A DNA stretch of 64,000 bases, taken from NCBI RefSeq assembly GCF_900074915.1, contig NZ_LT222319.1, positions 5,263,501 through 5,327,500 of the forward strand. The letters run 5' to 3'. The notes beneath the pieces were generated by a model. The model was not told where the DNA came from and ran no database searches. It worked only from the letters and a program-made list of their open reading frames with translations. Source of the DNA: Pseudomonas cerasi (GTDB taxonomy: Bacteria; Pseudomonadota; Gammaproteobacteria; Pseudomonadales; Pseudomonadaceae). Made by a program: the position numbers and the translations under genes. The stretch's first letter is position 1, and each line of letters opens with the position of its first letter. Positions 25,091 through 36,414 of the stretch are shown here, one piece after another.

Positions 25091-27712
25091 TCAATGAAGG
25101 CTAAACAGGTCAGTCAGCGGGTTTTGCGGAAAAAAACGATCGACCAGTACCCTGGCGTCTGCGCCCAGCTTGCGCGCGTACTGCTCCCGACTGAAGGGCT
25201 CGCCCGTGCGCATGTCGTAAAGCCCGCGCCCCGGATGAGGGCGATCGACCTCCTGCATCTGGATTTTCATAATGCGGTAAAACTCGCCGCTCACCTCTTC
25301 GATGCTGTCGATCTGAAAGTAGCAGCCGGGCAAAAAGATCGATTCGGCCTCTTCGGGAGAGGCTGAAAACGGCGCAATCGGTGTCGCCCGCAGGTATCGG
25401 CCCTTGGGCAAAACGAAGACCACCGAGGTGTCATCGAAGGTTACCGGCCCGATCATGGCGTTAGCGGGTGCACCGGCCCGGCTGCTGGCGAAGGCGCTGA
25501 CCACGTAGGGATTTTCGCTGAACGAGGTGACATCAGTATTCACCAGCACATCACCGACCCTGATCTGACCGCTACGGAACACGGCACCCGAAGTCCCGCG
25601 AGCACCGCTGCCGCCTCGGTACAACTCGACATCATTGTTGTACCCCACCACCTGAATGTCCTCGGCCAGTCGTTCGATGAGTCGCACCTGATTGGCCTTA
25701 TTGCTCTCGCCCGTACGCAGGAACCGATTGAATTCAGAATCGTCCTGGGTATAAAGCATGATATTTCTGCCGCAGTAGTCGTCCTCACCAAGCTTGAAAA
25801 CCCGATGTTTGCCATGCCAAGGGTCCTTGTACACCTCATCGCCTTCGGGTGAAGAATCCGACATGGCCGCATCTTCAGGGCCTGGCTCCCAAATCGTCAT
25901 CACGTCTTTCTGCCGGGCCAAGGCCATTTCGGCATAGTGTTGCTCATTGAACAGGTCCGTTTGCAGGTACGTGTCCCAAAACGCCGAGTGCACGGTCACA
26001 TAAGGTTTGCCTGTCGCGGCGGATGTACTGCTTGACGGCACCTGCACATCCATCGGGGCTCCGCCCTGCAGACCAGCCGAGTCAAGTAACGTCCACTCCC
26101 CGCTGGTACTCAGGCGCACCGGCTTGCTGCCTGCGAACGCAAAAGGATTGTCCGGGTTGACGATAAACCAGCACTGCTGCAATTCGTTGAACATCACGCG
26201 ATAAGGCAGTTGTGCAAGCTTGATCCAGGTTTCGCCATTACCCAGCGTGTAGATGCCACGAAACCGGCCCTCTGCAACTGAAGGCGTAAGGCTGTCGAGC
26301 AGCAGGTTACCCTCCATATTGTCCAGCGCATGGGCCGGCGCGCTGCTGCCTTCAATTACCTCGCTGGAGACCGGCTGGCCTTCGGTTGCGGCCACCGGCA
26401 CAGGCTGGGGGACCGCACGTATGGACATTAAAAGAGGCAGATTGAACAGCAGATAAATGATGTTGATGATCGCGCCCAGCACGCCCGCCTTGCGCTGTGC
26501 TACGGTTTTGCCATTGAGCGCCTGATCGATGTTCAAACCGGTATTGGCGAGGCTTGCGCCAACCAGCGTCAAGGCGATCGGCCAACCCAGCGGCGCGAGC
26601 CCGCCAAACGCCTGCATGAACGCACCCAGGTAGCCGATCCACATCTGCTTGCGCAGATCAGCATTGGAGGTCAGCAGTTCACGCGCATCGGCGGCCATTC
26701 CCTGACGGGCGACGTCTCGCAGATACACGAAGGGGTCGCCCGCAATAGGTGCCTGCACCAGATTGACGAGTCGAACGTCGGCACGCCAATCATGCGTGAG
26801 CAACTGGCTCACCGCACGAAAGAACCGCTCACCGTCCTTTGTCCGCGACGCCTCCCCACGCAGAAACTGGCGGGTTATCGCCTTGTCTGCGTGCTCGTCC
26901 ATAAACCGGGTCTTGAGCCAGCGGTACACCGCACGCTCACTGTCGAACGCCATGAAAGGCTGCTCGGCATCAGGCCAGTAGATGATCTCTCGGCCAGCGG
27001 CGGTGACAATACGCAACATGTCATGGGCCTTGATGCCATCGATATCCAGCGTGTGTACCGTGACACCGGGGGTTGAGGGAAGCGGGCTCTGCAACGCCTT
27101 AAGCGTAGGGGTCTGCAAAGGGTCTGCGGTGATAACGCACGTAACGTGCTTGAAATCGTCGGCTGAAAGATGGCCCTTGCGCAGACAGTGACTGGCGGCA
27201 ACCAGATAGCGTGCCTTGACCAGGGTGCAAAAGTTCTCGCTGTGCAGGCTCCAGAAACGCTCCATACGGCGGGTGTACTGCGCGCTGAAATCAAGCGTCC
27301 ACATGTCTTTGAGCACATTCTGAGGGAGCATGGGCACCTCATTGCGCTCGTCGAAAACCCCGTGATCCGGGCCATCGGTATAGAAACCGCCATACAAGGA
27401 AAGCTCGTCGCTGGCTTCCTGATCGTGGGCGCTGAAGTGCCGCATGAGCAGCTCGATAAAGGTCATCGACTGCTCCGGCGTTCCGGAATGCTGCCAGCCG
27501 GTAAACGTGCGCGGACTGCTGCTGGCACTGCTGAAACGATGCCAATACACCTGCTCCGGGGCGAACACTCGCTGGGTGTGCTGAAGAATGATCCTGCTGG
27601 CGGCGGTATGGGCCAGATCGTAAAGATCGGGATAATCGAGAACGAACTGCTGCGCACGTGCACGCAGCAGTTGCTGGTCGGTTTTGGATGTTTCCAGGGG
27701 GTTAGGTGCCAT
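25091..27712 (-). CDS. Large toxin-like protein with C-terminal ADP-ribosyltransferase domain
   Basis: An 873-residue protein that looks like a dermonecrotic-toxin-type (DUF6543-like) delivery region joined to an enzyme. Residues 1-350: mixed, no signal peptide. Residues 359-389 and 411-431: hydrophobic stretches flanking L-N-G-K-T-V-A-Q-R-K-A-G (Asn400). About 486-560: a G-I-Y-T-L block shared with the upstream gene. The C-terminal part has the three ADP-ribosyltransferase signatures: Y-R-G-G with Arg699, T-S-F-S-E-N-P (729-735) and E-A-E-S-I-F-L-P-G with Glu788 and Glu790. The R-S-ExE pattern predicts NAD-dependent modification of arginine in a target protein. AGGAAG precedes the ATG at 27712. 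It lies 103 bases after the glycosyltransferase toxin gene, probably in one operon. The enzyme call is firm by motif; role and delivery route are inferred. Confidence 0.8.
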   Translation of the reverse strand: MAPNPLETSKTDQQLLRARAQQFVLDYPDLYDLAHTAASRIILQHTQRVFAPEQVYWHRFSSASSSPRTFTGWQHSGTPEQSMTFIELLMRHFSAHDQEASDELSLYGGFYTDGPDHGVFDERNEVPMLPQNVLKDMWTLDFSAQYTRRMERFWSLHSENFCTLVKARYLVAASHCLRKGHLSADDFKHVTCVITADPLQTPTLKALQSPLPSTPGVTVHTLDIDGIKAHDMLRIVTAAGREIIYWPDAEQPFMAFDSERAVYRWLKTRFMDEHADKAITRQFLRGEASRTKDGERFFRAVSQLLTHDWRADVRLVNLVQAPIAGDPFVYLRDVARQGMAADARELLTSNADLRKQMWIGYLGAFMQAFGGLAPLGWPIALTLVGASLANTGLNIDQALNGKTVAQRKAGVLGAIINIIYLLFNLPLLMSIRAVPQPVPVAATEGQPVSSEVIEGSSAPAHALDNMEGNLLLDSLTPSVAEGRFRGIYTLGNGETWIKLAQLPYRVMFNELQQCWFIVNPDNPFAFAGSKPVRLSTSGEWTLLDSAGLQGGAPMDVQVPSSSTSAATGKPYVTVHSAFWDTYLQTDLFNEQHYAEMALARQKDVMTIWEPGPEDAAMSDSSPEGDEVYKDPWHGKHRVFKLGEDDYCGRNIMLYTQDDSEFNRFLRTGESNKANQVRLIERLAEDIQVVGYNNDVELYRGGSGARGTSGAVFRSGQIRVGDVLVNTDVTSFSENPYVVSAFASSRAGAPANAMIGPVTFDDTSVVFVLPKGRYLRATPIAPFSASPEEAESIFLPGCYFQIDSIEEVSGEFYRIMKIQMQEVDRPHPGRGLYDMRTGEPFSREQYARKLGADARVLVDRFFPQNPLTDLFSLH

Positions 27713-27815
27713 GACGTCTTCCTGTAAGAGAGAAGTCATGCACGTAATCATTCATAAGCGTGTTGGTGGCGCTAACTATCTATCACCCTCACCTGACGCT
27801 GCAAACACTGAAGCC

Positions 27816-30800
27816 CTACCAACCACTCTCGGAGCCCGGGGAAATTTTCGCCCTGCCCTTGAATGGAAAATAAAAGTCCACGGCCTCGTTCAGGTGTTCG
27901 ATGTACAACACGGACAAGACCTCATCGACCGGCAAATAGGAACGCTCCAGCAGATCAAAATAGTCAGGTCGCAGCTTTCTCAAGACGTCTGACATGAGTT
28001 TGGGACCGGTCAGGTCGGAAATGCGCGTCATGTACGGTGTCATTCGGTCTCTAGAGGCGCTACGCAAGGCTTCGCTGCTGTGGTCGATGAAGGGTCTGCG
28101 TGTACTGAAAAACGCCTTGTTGGTCTGTTTTTCATTCTGGAAACGCGTATTTATTTCTTTCAGGATCCTCTTCAGGACCGGGTTGTCCGGGTGGCTGGCG
28201 AAATGGCTGTTACCCGGCCCGTTGTAACTTAATTGCGGCGCATCCAGACGCCTGCCCAGCAATACATCATTGGGCCCGGCCTTCAACGGAATGCCTGCAA
28301 AAGGGACATCAATGGTGTCATCGCAATCAAGATAAATGCCGCCGTATTCGTTGATCAGTCGATAACGCAGAATGTCCGAAGCGGCCGCATAATTACGATT
28401 ATCCGAGTGCATGAAATAGTTGAAGGCTTCGCCATTTTCACCACTCAGGAACGTGGGAAAGAACGCTTCTTCCTTGAGCCTGGAAATCCGTATCTGTGGA
28501 TGTGCGCTGAAGTAATCCAGCAATTGCTGATGCGCCGTCGGGTGGTTGATATCGATGTGCAGTTCGAAGCGCAAGTCCGGGCTGGTGCGTATGTTGTCGA
28601 GCATCCGTTCCAGCAGGTTATCGCCCGGCATGCGTTCGCCCAGCCATATATGATGAATCACACGGCTGATGGGCTCGGCATCTGCAGGCAACCTGGGCAC
28701 GCGGGGGAAAGAAAAGATCTCGAAGCGGCGGCTCTGTGGCAGTTTTGCCTCCACCTTCCTAAATGCATCCTCCGACCCGCTGTTCCAGACTCTGTTGCGG
28801 TCCAGCCAGACCAGGCCGTTTGAAGACGGATCAGTGCGCCAGCATGGAATATCGGCATCGTAATACACGTTCTTCCTGATCCCCCCGATCTGAATGAAGT
28901 ACTTCTCTACGACCGTCCCTTTTGCCTGGCTCAGTACTTCCTCGACCATGATCTGATCCAGTGGCACCTCGACCTGCACCTTGGGGCCCCAGCGCTGAAT
29001 CTCGACGGCTGGTTCTTCAGGCACGACCGCCACCACGGCGCTCTCTGCCTCACTGGCCGGCGGCAATCGCGAGCCGTCAAAGCTTTCCCCGCCACGCAAC
29101 CCGAGCTTGAGGTCAAGATCCCAATAGCCGGTGTCGATAGTCTTCACGTAGGGTCCCCAGACACGCGGATCAGAATCAGAGCGAATCCGGTACTGTTTTT
29201 CCTGTAGCACCCACTCGACCCGAAAAGCCTGATCATGCAGTTCGATGTAACTTTTGCCTTGCAGCGGATAGATACCTGTCACTTCGCCCGACGCCAGTCC
29301 CGGCAGGTCTTGAGTCACTTCCAGCGCGCGCAACAGGCGGCGCATTTTGGCATTGAGCGAACGCAAGGCAGGCGGCTCTTCCCTGAATACCGGAAGCGGC
29401 CCGACTTCTATAGCCGGATCGGTTGTTGAGGGGTCGAAAACCTCATAATCGCCTCGCGCCTCATCAATCAGTCCGGTTTCAGCGCCAGCCTCGACCGCAG
29501 TGCCCTCCTCGGCAAGGATCGGCAACGCGTTCAAAACGCCAAAGGCAATCCGCCCAAGCCCGGCCTGGCGCTCTTCGATCGTGCGACCATTGACTGCCGC
29601 ATCGACGCCAAGCCCCACCAGCGCGAGAGACAGTCCCGCAATCACGGGCATAAGCTCGGGAAAGACGATGGCGACGCCGCCCAGAACAGACACACACTCG
29701 CTCAAGCCACTGCTGACTTCCTCTTTCCAGTAGTCGTCGTGGTTGCGGATTTTTTGCAGCGCATCGGTTTCGGACTTTGCCTTGACCCGATCCTTGAAGT
29801 GCGAGAACGGCCAGGGCTGCAGCGGTTCGCCAAACTGCACCAGTCTGCGCGGGTTCCACGCACCGGTCGCGGCGTCCAGCAGCTTCGGGTAGACAGCGAA
29901 GCCTCGGAGGGCGGTGGCAACACCACTGTAGAAAAAGCCATCGACGTCATCCGTGGCACTGAAATGCCCCTCTAAAGACCGGCGCTTGCCTGGATCCTTG
30001 CACATCAGCGCGACCCAGTCCTTGAGCGCATCGGCGTTGGCGAAGGTATGAATGGGTGACGAGTTGCCGGGGATGTAGAGCAGCACGGTTGGCGAATCGG
30101 CACTGCGGATGACCATGATGTTCACGGCGCTGTAGCCATGCACCTGCAATTCGGAAATCGTCACGCGAGTGGAAATCGGCGCGGCGACAAAAGCGTCGAA
30201 GCTCAGCTCTTTCCAACCCTGATCGGCGGGCAGCCCGAGCGCCTCCAGCACCATGTCCTTGTGCTCGGCCTTGAGCGTGTTTTCCTCAGCTTGCAGCCAG
30301 GCCGCCCTGAACAGACCGGCCTTGAGCATCAGGTTGTAGTCTTTGGCATGCGCCTGCCAGAACTGATTCAGGTAGGCGAGATAACCGGCTTGCAGGTTGT
30401 GATCCCAGATGTACTGCTTGAACGCCTCGGCAGTCAGGCGAAGTTGCGTCGTCGAATCGTAATGCTGCGGATCGGATTTGCGGTACACCGCTTCATAAGC
30501 GACGCAGTCATAGGGCGGCAGTTTTTTATCCACTATCTGACAGTCGAGACCGTCATCATGATGGGGCTGCAAATGCCCGAGGTGATCAAACCAGTCGCCA
30601 TTGCCCTTTTGCTGCCAGTTGCGCAGCAGCGCCTCGGTCAGCGTCATCGAGTGAGCGACATTGGCGCGATGAGGGGCGGGATAGAGCTTCGGGTCTTCGA
30701 TATACAGCGTGACGATCAGGGTGTCGTCCGGATCAATCTCGACACCCCATCTCGACTGGCATTCCTGGGCCACATCCCGCGCAGCAAGGGCGGCAGGTGA

Positions 30801-30944
30801 CTGCAGGGCGATCGGGTTGAGGCGGAAGTAATCGCTGACCGAATAGTCATCGCGCACCCGCGCCCAGAACTCTGCGTCAGGGTCATCACCGCCATCCCTA
30901 TTGTCATCGTCGAAGTCGTAATGTGCTGCAAACTCATCGTCCAT
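27816..30944 (-). CDS. Large toxin-like protein with C-terminal TcdA/TcdB-like glycosyltransferase domain
   Basis: A 1042-residue protein with an acidic N-terminus (many Asp in the first 25 residues) and no signal peptide. A hydrophobic segment at about 418-447 is followed by V-N-G-R-T-I-E-E-R-Q-A-G (Asn452), then a G-I-Y-P-L block at 557, both mirrored in the downstream gene. From about 755 comes a GT-A glycosyltransferase: R-V-I-H-H-I-W-L-G, then A-A-S-D-I-L-R-Y, then G-G-I-Y-L-D-C-D-D with the metal-binding DxD at Asp873 and Asp875. This order is that of the large clostridial toxin glycosyltransferases, which modify host small GTPases. The sugar and target here are unknown. The clostridial autoprotease and repeat domains are absent. 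The ATG at 30944 has only a weak ribosome site. Confidence 0.8.
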   Translation of the reverse strand: MDDEFAAHYDFDDDNRDGGDDPDAEFWARVRDDYSVSDYFRLNPIALQSPAALAARDVAQECQSRWGVEIDPDDTLIVTLYIEDPKLYPAPHRANVAHSMTLTEALLRNWQQKGNGDWFDHLGHLQPHHDDGLDCQIVDKKLPPYDCVAYEAVYRKSDPQHYDSTTQLRLTAEAFKQYIWDHNLQAGYLAYLNQFWQAHAKDYNLMLKAGLFRAAWLQAEENTLKAEHKDMVLEALGLPADQGWKELSFDAFVAAPISTRVTISELQVHGYSAVNIMVIRSADSPTVLLYIPGNSSPIHTFANADALKDWVALMCKDPGKRRSLEGHFSATDDVDGFFYSGVATALRGFAVYPKLLDAATGAWNPRRLVQFGEPLQPWPFSHFKDRVKAKSETDALQKIRNHDDYWKEEVSSGLSECVSVLGGVAIVFPELMPVIAGLSLALVGLGVDAAVNGRTIEERQAGLGRIAFGVLNALPILAEEGTAVEAGAETGLIDEARGDYEVFDPSTTDPAIEVGPLPVFREEPPALRSLNAKMRRLLRALEVTQDLPGLASGEVTGIYPLQGKSYIELHDQAFRVEWVLQEKQYRIRSDSDPRVWGPYVKTIDTGYWDLDLKLGLRGGESFDGSRLPPASEAESAVVAVVPEEPAVEIQRWGPKVQVEVPLDQIMVEEVLSQAKGTVVEKYFIQIGGIRKNVYYDADIPCWRTDPSSNGLVWLDRNRVWNSGSEDAFRKVEAKLPQSRRFEIFSFPRVPRLPADAEPISRVIHHIWLGERMPGDNLLERMLDNIRTSPDLRFELHIDINHPTAHQQLLDYFSAHPQIRISRLKEEAFFPTFLSGENGEAFNYFMHSDNRNYAAASDILRYRLINEYGGIYLDCDDTIDVPFAGIPLKAGPNDVLLGRRLDAPQLSYNGPGNSHFASHPDNPVLKRILKEINTRFQNEKQTNKAFFSTRRPFIDHSSEALRSASRDRMTPYMTRISDLTGPKLMSDVLRKLRPDYFDLLERSYLPVDEVLSVLYIEHLNEAVDFYFPFKGRAKISPGSESGW

Positions 30945-31193
30945 GATGAAAAACCTGCTTGATGGTTGGAGCGCCTACAGTAGGGAGCAAGAAGGCCTGG
31001 TCTGCGGTATATAGGTATATGTCAGCCGCTGGACTGCAACCAATCGTGAGCCCGGGAATGCCGGTCTGGGTCAATCGCTCGAAATTGCTCTTTGACAGCC
31101 AAGCAATTCAACAGGTTAAATCCCTTGGCACGCGGACTGCATGGTCAGTTTTCGCCCCTCTCGCTTCAATTCAGTTTCTACGGAGTACCGCCC

Positions 31194-32936
31194 TTGGACG
31201 CCACCACCATCAACAGCCTGTTCCTGATCGGCGCGTTGCTGGTAGCCGCAAGCATCCTGGTCAGTTCTCTTTCGTCGCGCCTCGGCATTCCTATTCTGGT
31301 CATCATCCTCGCCGTGGGCATGGTGGCAGGCGTGGATGGCGGCGGGATCATCTTCGACAACTACGCGACCGCTTACCTGGTCGGCAACCTTGCGCTGGCG
31401 GTGATCCTGCTCGATGGCGGGCTGCGAACGCGGGTGGCCAGTTTCCGGGTTGCGCTGTGGCCTGCCTTGTCGCTGGCAACGGTGGGCGTGCTGATCACCA
31501 CCGTACTGACCGGCATGGTGGCTGCCTGGCTGTTCAATCTCAGCGTCATTCAGGGCCTGTTGATCGGCGCGATCGTCGGCTCCACAGACGCCGCGGCGGT
31601 GTTCTCCCTGCTGGGCGGCAAAGGCTTGAACGAGCGTGTTACCGCCAGCCTCGAAATCGAGTCGGGCAGCAACGACCCCATGGCGGTGTTCCTGACCGTT
31701 ACCCTGATCGGCATGCTCGCCAGCGGGCAGACCGGGTTGCACTGGGGGCTGCTGGGGCACCTGATCCAGGAATTCGGTATCGGCAGCTTCATCGGCCTGG
31801 GCGGCGGCTGGATCCTGCTGCAACTGGTCAACCGCATCAATCTGGCGGCCGGCCTCTACCCAATTCTGGTGATTGCTGGCGGCCTGGCGATCTTCGCCCT
31901 GACCAACGCCATCCACGGCAGCGGTTTTCTCGCGGTCTACCTGTGCGGTCTGGTGCTCGGCAACCGGCCGATTCGCAGCCGCCACGGCATCCTGCATATG
32001 CTCGATGGCATGGCCTGGCTGGCGCAGATCGGCATGTTTCTGGTGCTGGGCCTGCTGGTCACGCCACACGATCTGCTGCCGATTGCGATTCCGGCGCTGG
32101 GCCTGGCGCTGTGGATGATTCTGGTGGCACGCCCGCTGTCGGTGATGGTCGGCCTGCTGCCGTTCAAGGCCTTCCATGGCCGCGAAAAAGCCTTTATCGC
32201 CTGGGTCGGCCTGCGCGGCGCGGTACCGATCATCCTCGCGGTGTTCCCGCTGATGGCCGGCCTGCCCAATGCGCAGCTGTACTTCAACCTGGCGTTCTTT
32301 ATCGTACTGGTTTCGCTGTTGCTGCAAGGCACCAGCCTGCCGTGGATGGCCAAATTGCTGAAAGTGACGGTTCCGCCTGATCCCGCACCGATTTCCCGGG
32401 CCGCGCTGGAGGTACACGTCACCAGCGAATGGGAGCTGTTCGTCTACCGCCTGGGCGCCGAAAAGTGGTGCATCGGTGCAGCACTGCGCGAACTGAAGAT
32501 GCCGGAAGGCACGCGTATCGCGGCACTGTTCCGCGGCCAGCAACTGCTCCATCCGTCCGGCAGTACGACACTGGAAGTGGGTGATCTGCTGTGTGTGATC
32601 GGCCACGAACACGACCTTCCGGCGCTCGGCAAATTGTTCAGCCAGGCACCGCAGCGTGGGCTGGACCTGCGTTTCTTCGGCGACTTCGTGCTCGAAGGCG
32701 ACGCAAGGCTGGGTGAAGTGGCGGCCCTTTATGGCCTGAAACTCGACGGCATCGACCCAGGAATGCCGCTCAGCCAGTTCATCGTGCAGAAGAACCGTGG
32801 CGAGCCGGTGGTGGGCGACCAGGTTGAATGGAATGGAACTATTTGGACCGTTGCCGTCATGGACGGGAACAAGATCCAGAAAGTGGGCGTCAAATTCCCC
32901 GAAGGAACCCGCCCGGGCCCCGGACTGTTCCTTTAA
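31194..32936 (+). CDS. cvrA: Potassium/proton antiporter, CvrA/NhaP2 type
   Basis: An inner-membrane cation/proton antiporter of the CPA1 family that exports potassium and helps volume control. The TTG at 31194 is chosen because GGAG lies at 31182-31185 and the product then begins L(M)-D-A-T-T-I-N-S-L-F, the E. coli CvrA beginning as I recall it; the 580 residues compare with 578 there. About twelve membrane segments occupy residues 1-390, with G-S-T-D-A-A-A-V-F (ion site aspartates) near 120. A cytoplasmic TrkA-C-like domain follows, then a CorC/HlyC-like end. mscK begins 23 bases downstream on the same strand, so antiporter and channel are probably coexpressed for osmotic adjustment. Confidence 0.92.
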   Translation: MDATTINSLFLIGALLVAASILVSSLSSRLGIPILVIILAVGMVAGVDGGGIIFDNYATAYLVGNLALAVILLDGGLRTRVASFRVALWPALSLATVGVLITTVLTGMVAAWLFNLSVIQGLLIGAIVGSTDAAAVFSLLGGKGLNERVTASLEIESGSNDPMAVFLTVTLIGMLASGQTGLHWGLLGHLIQEFGIGSFIGLGGGWILLQLVNRINLAAGLYPILVIAGGLAIFALTNAIHGSGFLAVYLCGLVLGNRPIRSRHGILHMLDGMAWLAQIGMFLVLGLLVTPHDLLPIAIPALGLALWMILVARPLSVMVGLLPFKAFHGREKAFIAWVGLRGAVPIILAVFPLMAGLPNAQLYFNLAFFIVLVSLLLQGTSLPWMAKLLKVTVPPDPAPISRAALEVHVTSEWELFVYRLGAEKWCIGAALRELKMPEGTRIAALFRGQQLLHPSGSTTLEVGDLLCVIGHEHDLPALGKLFSQAPQRGLDLRFFGDFVLEGDARLGEVAALYGLKLDGIDPGMPLSQFIVQKNRGEPVVGDQVEWNGTIWTVAVMDGNKIQKVGVKFPEGTRPGPGLFL

Positions 32937-32959
32937 ACTGCCAACCCACACGTATCATC

Positions 32960-36364
<3,405 letters not shown>

Positions 36365-36375
36365 GAAGACTGACA

Positions 36376-36403
36376 GTGGGTGTCGACCGCGGTCGACACC
36401 CAC
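36376..36403. terminator. Perfect 28-base palindrome between convergent genes
   Basis: GTGGGTGTCGACCG and its exact reverse complement form a 28-base palindrome, 12 bases after the mscK stop and 12 before the stop of the convergent carboxylase gene. There is no T-run, so it may act as a bidirectional transcript barrier rather than a classic intrinsic terminator. Confidence 0.65.
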
Positions 36404-36414
36404 CAGCAATCAAA

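Noticed and set aside
25069..27815. Small immunity gene near the toxins
   Set aside because: The gaps at 25069-25090 and 27713-27815 are too short or lack an open frame with a ribosome site. An interbacterial toxin-immunity pair is not supported.
30945..31193. Search for an hrp box (GGAACC-spacer-CCAC) upstream of the toxin genes
   Set aside because: No GGAACC followed at the right distance by CCAC was seen on the minus strand here or in the 103-base gap between the genes, so there is no sequence support for type III regulation.
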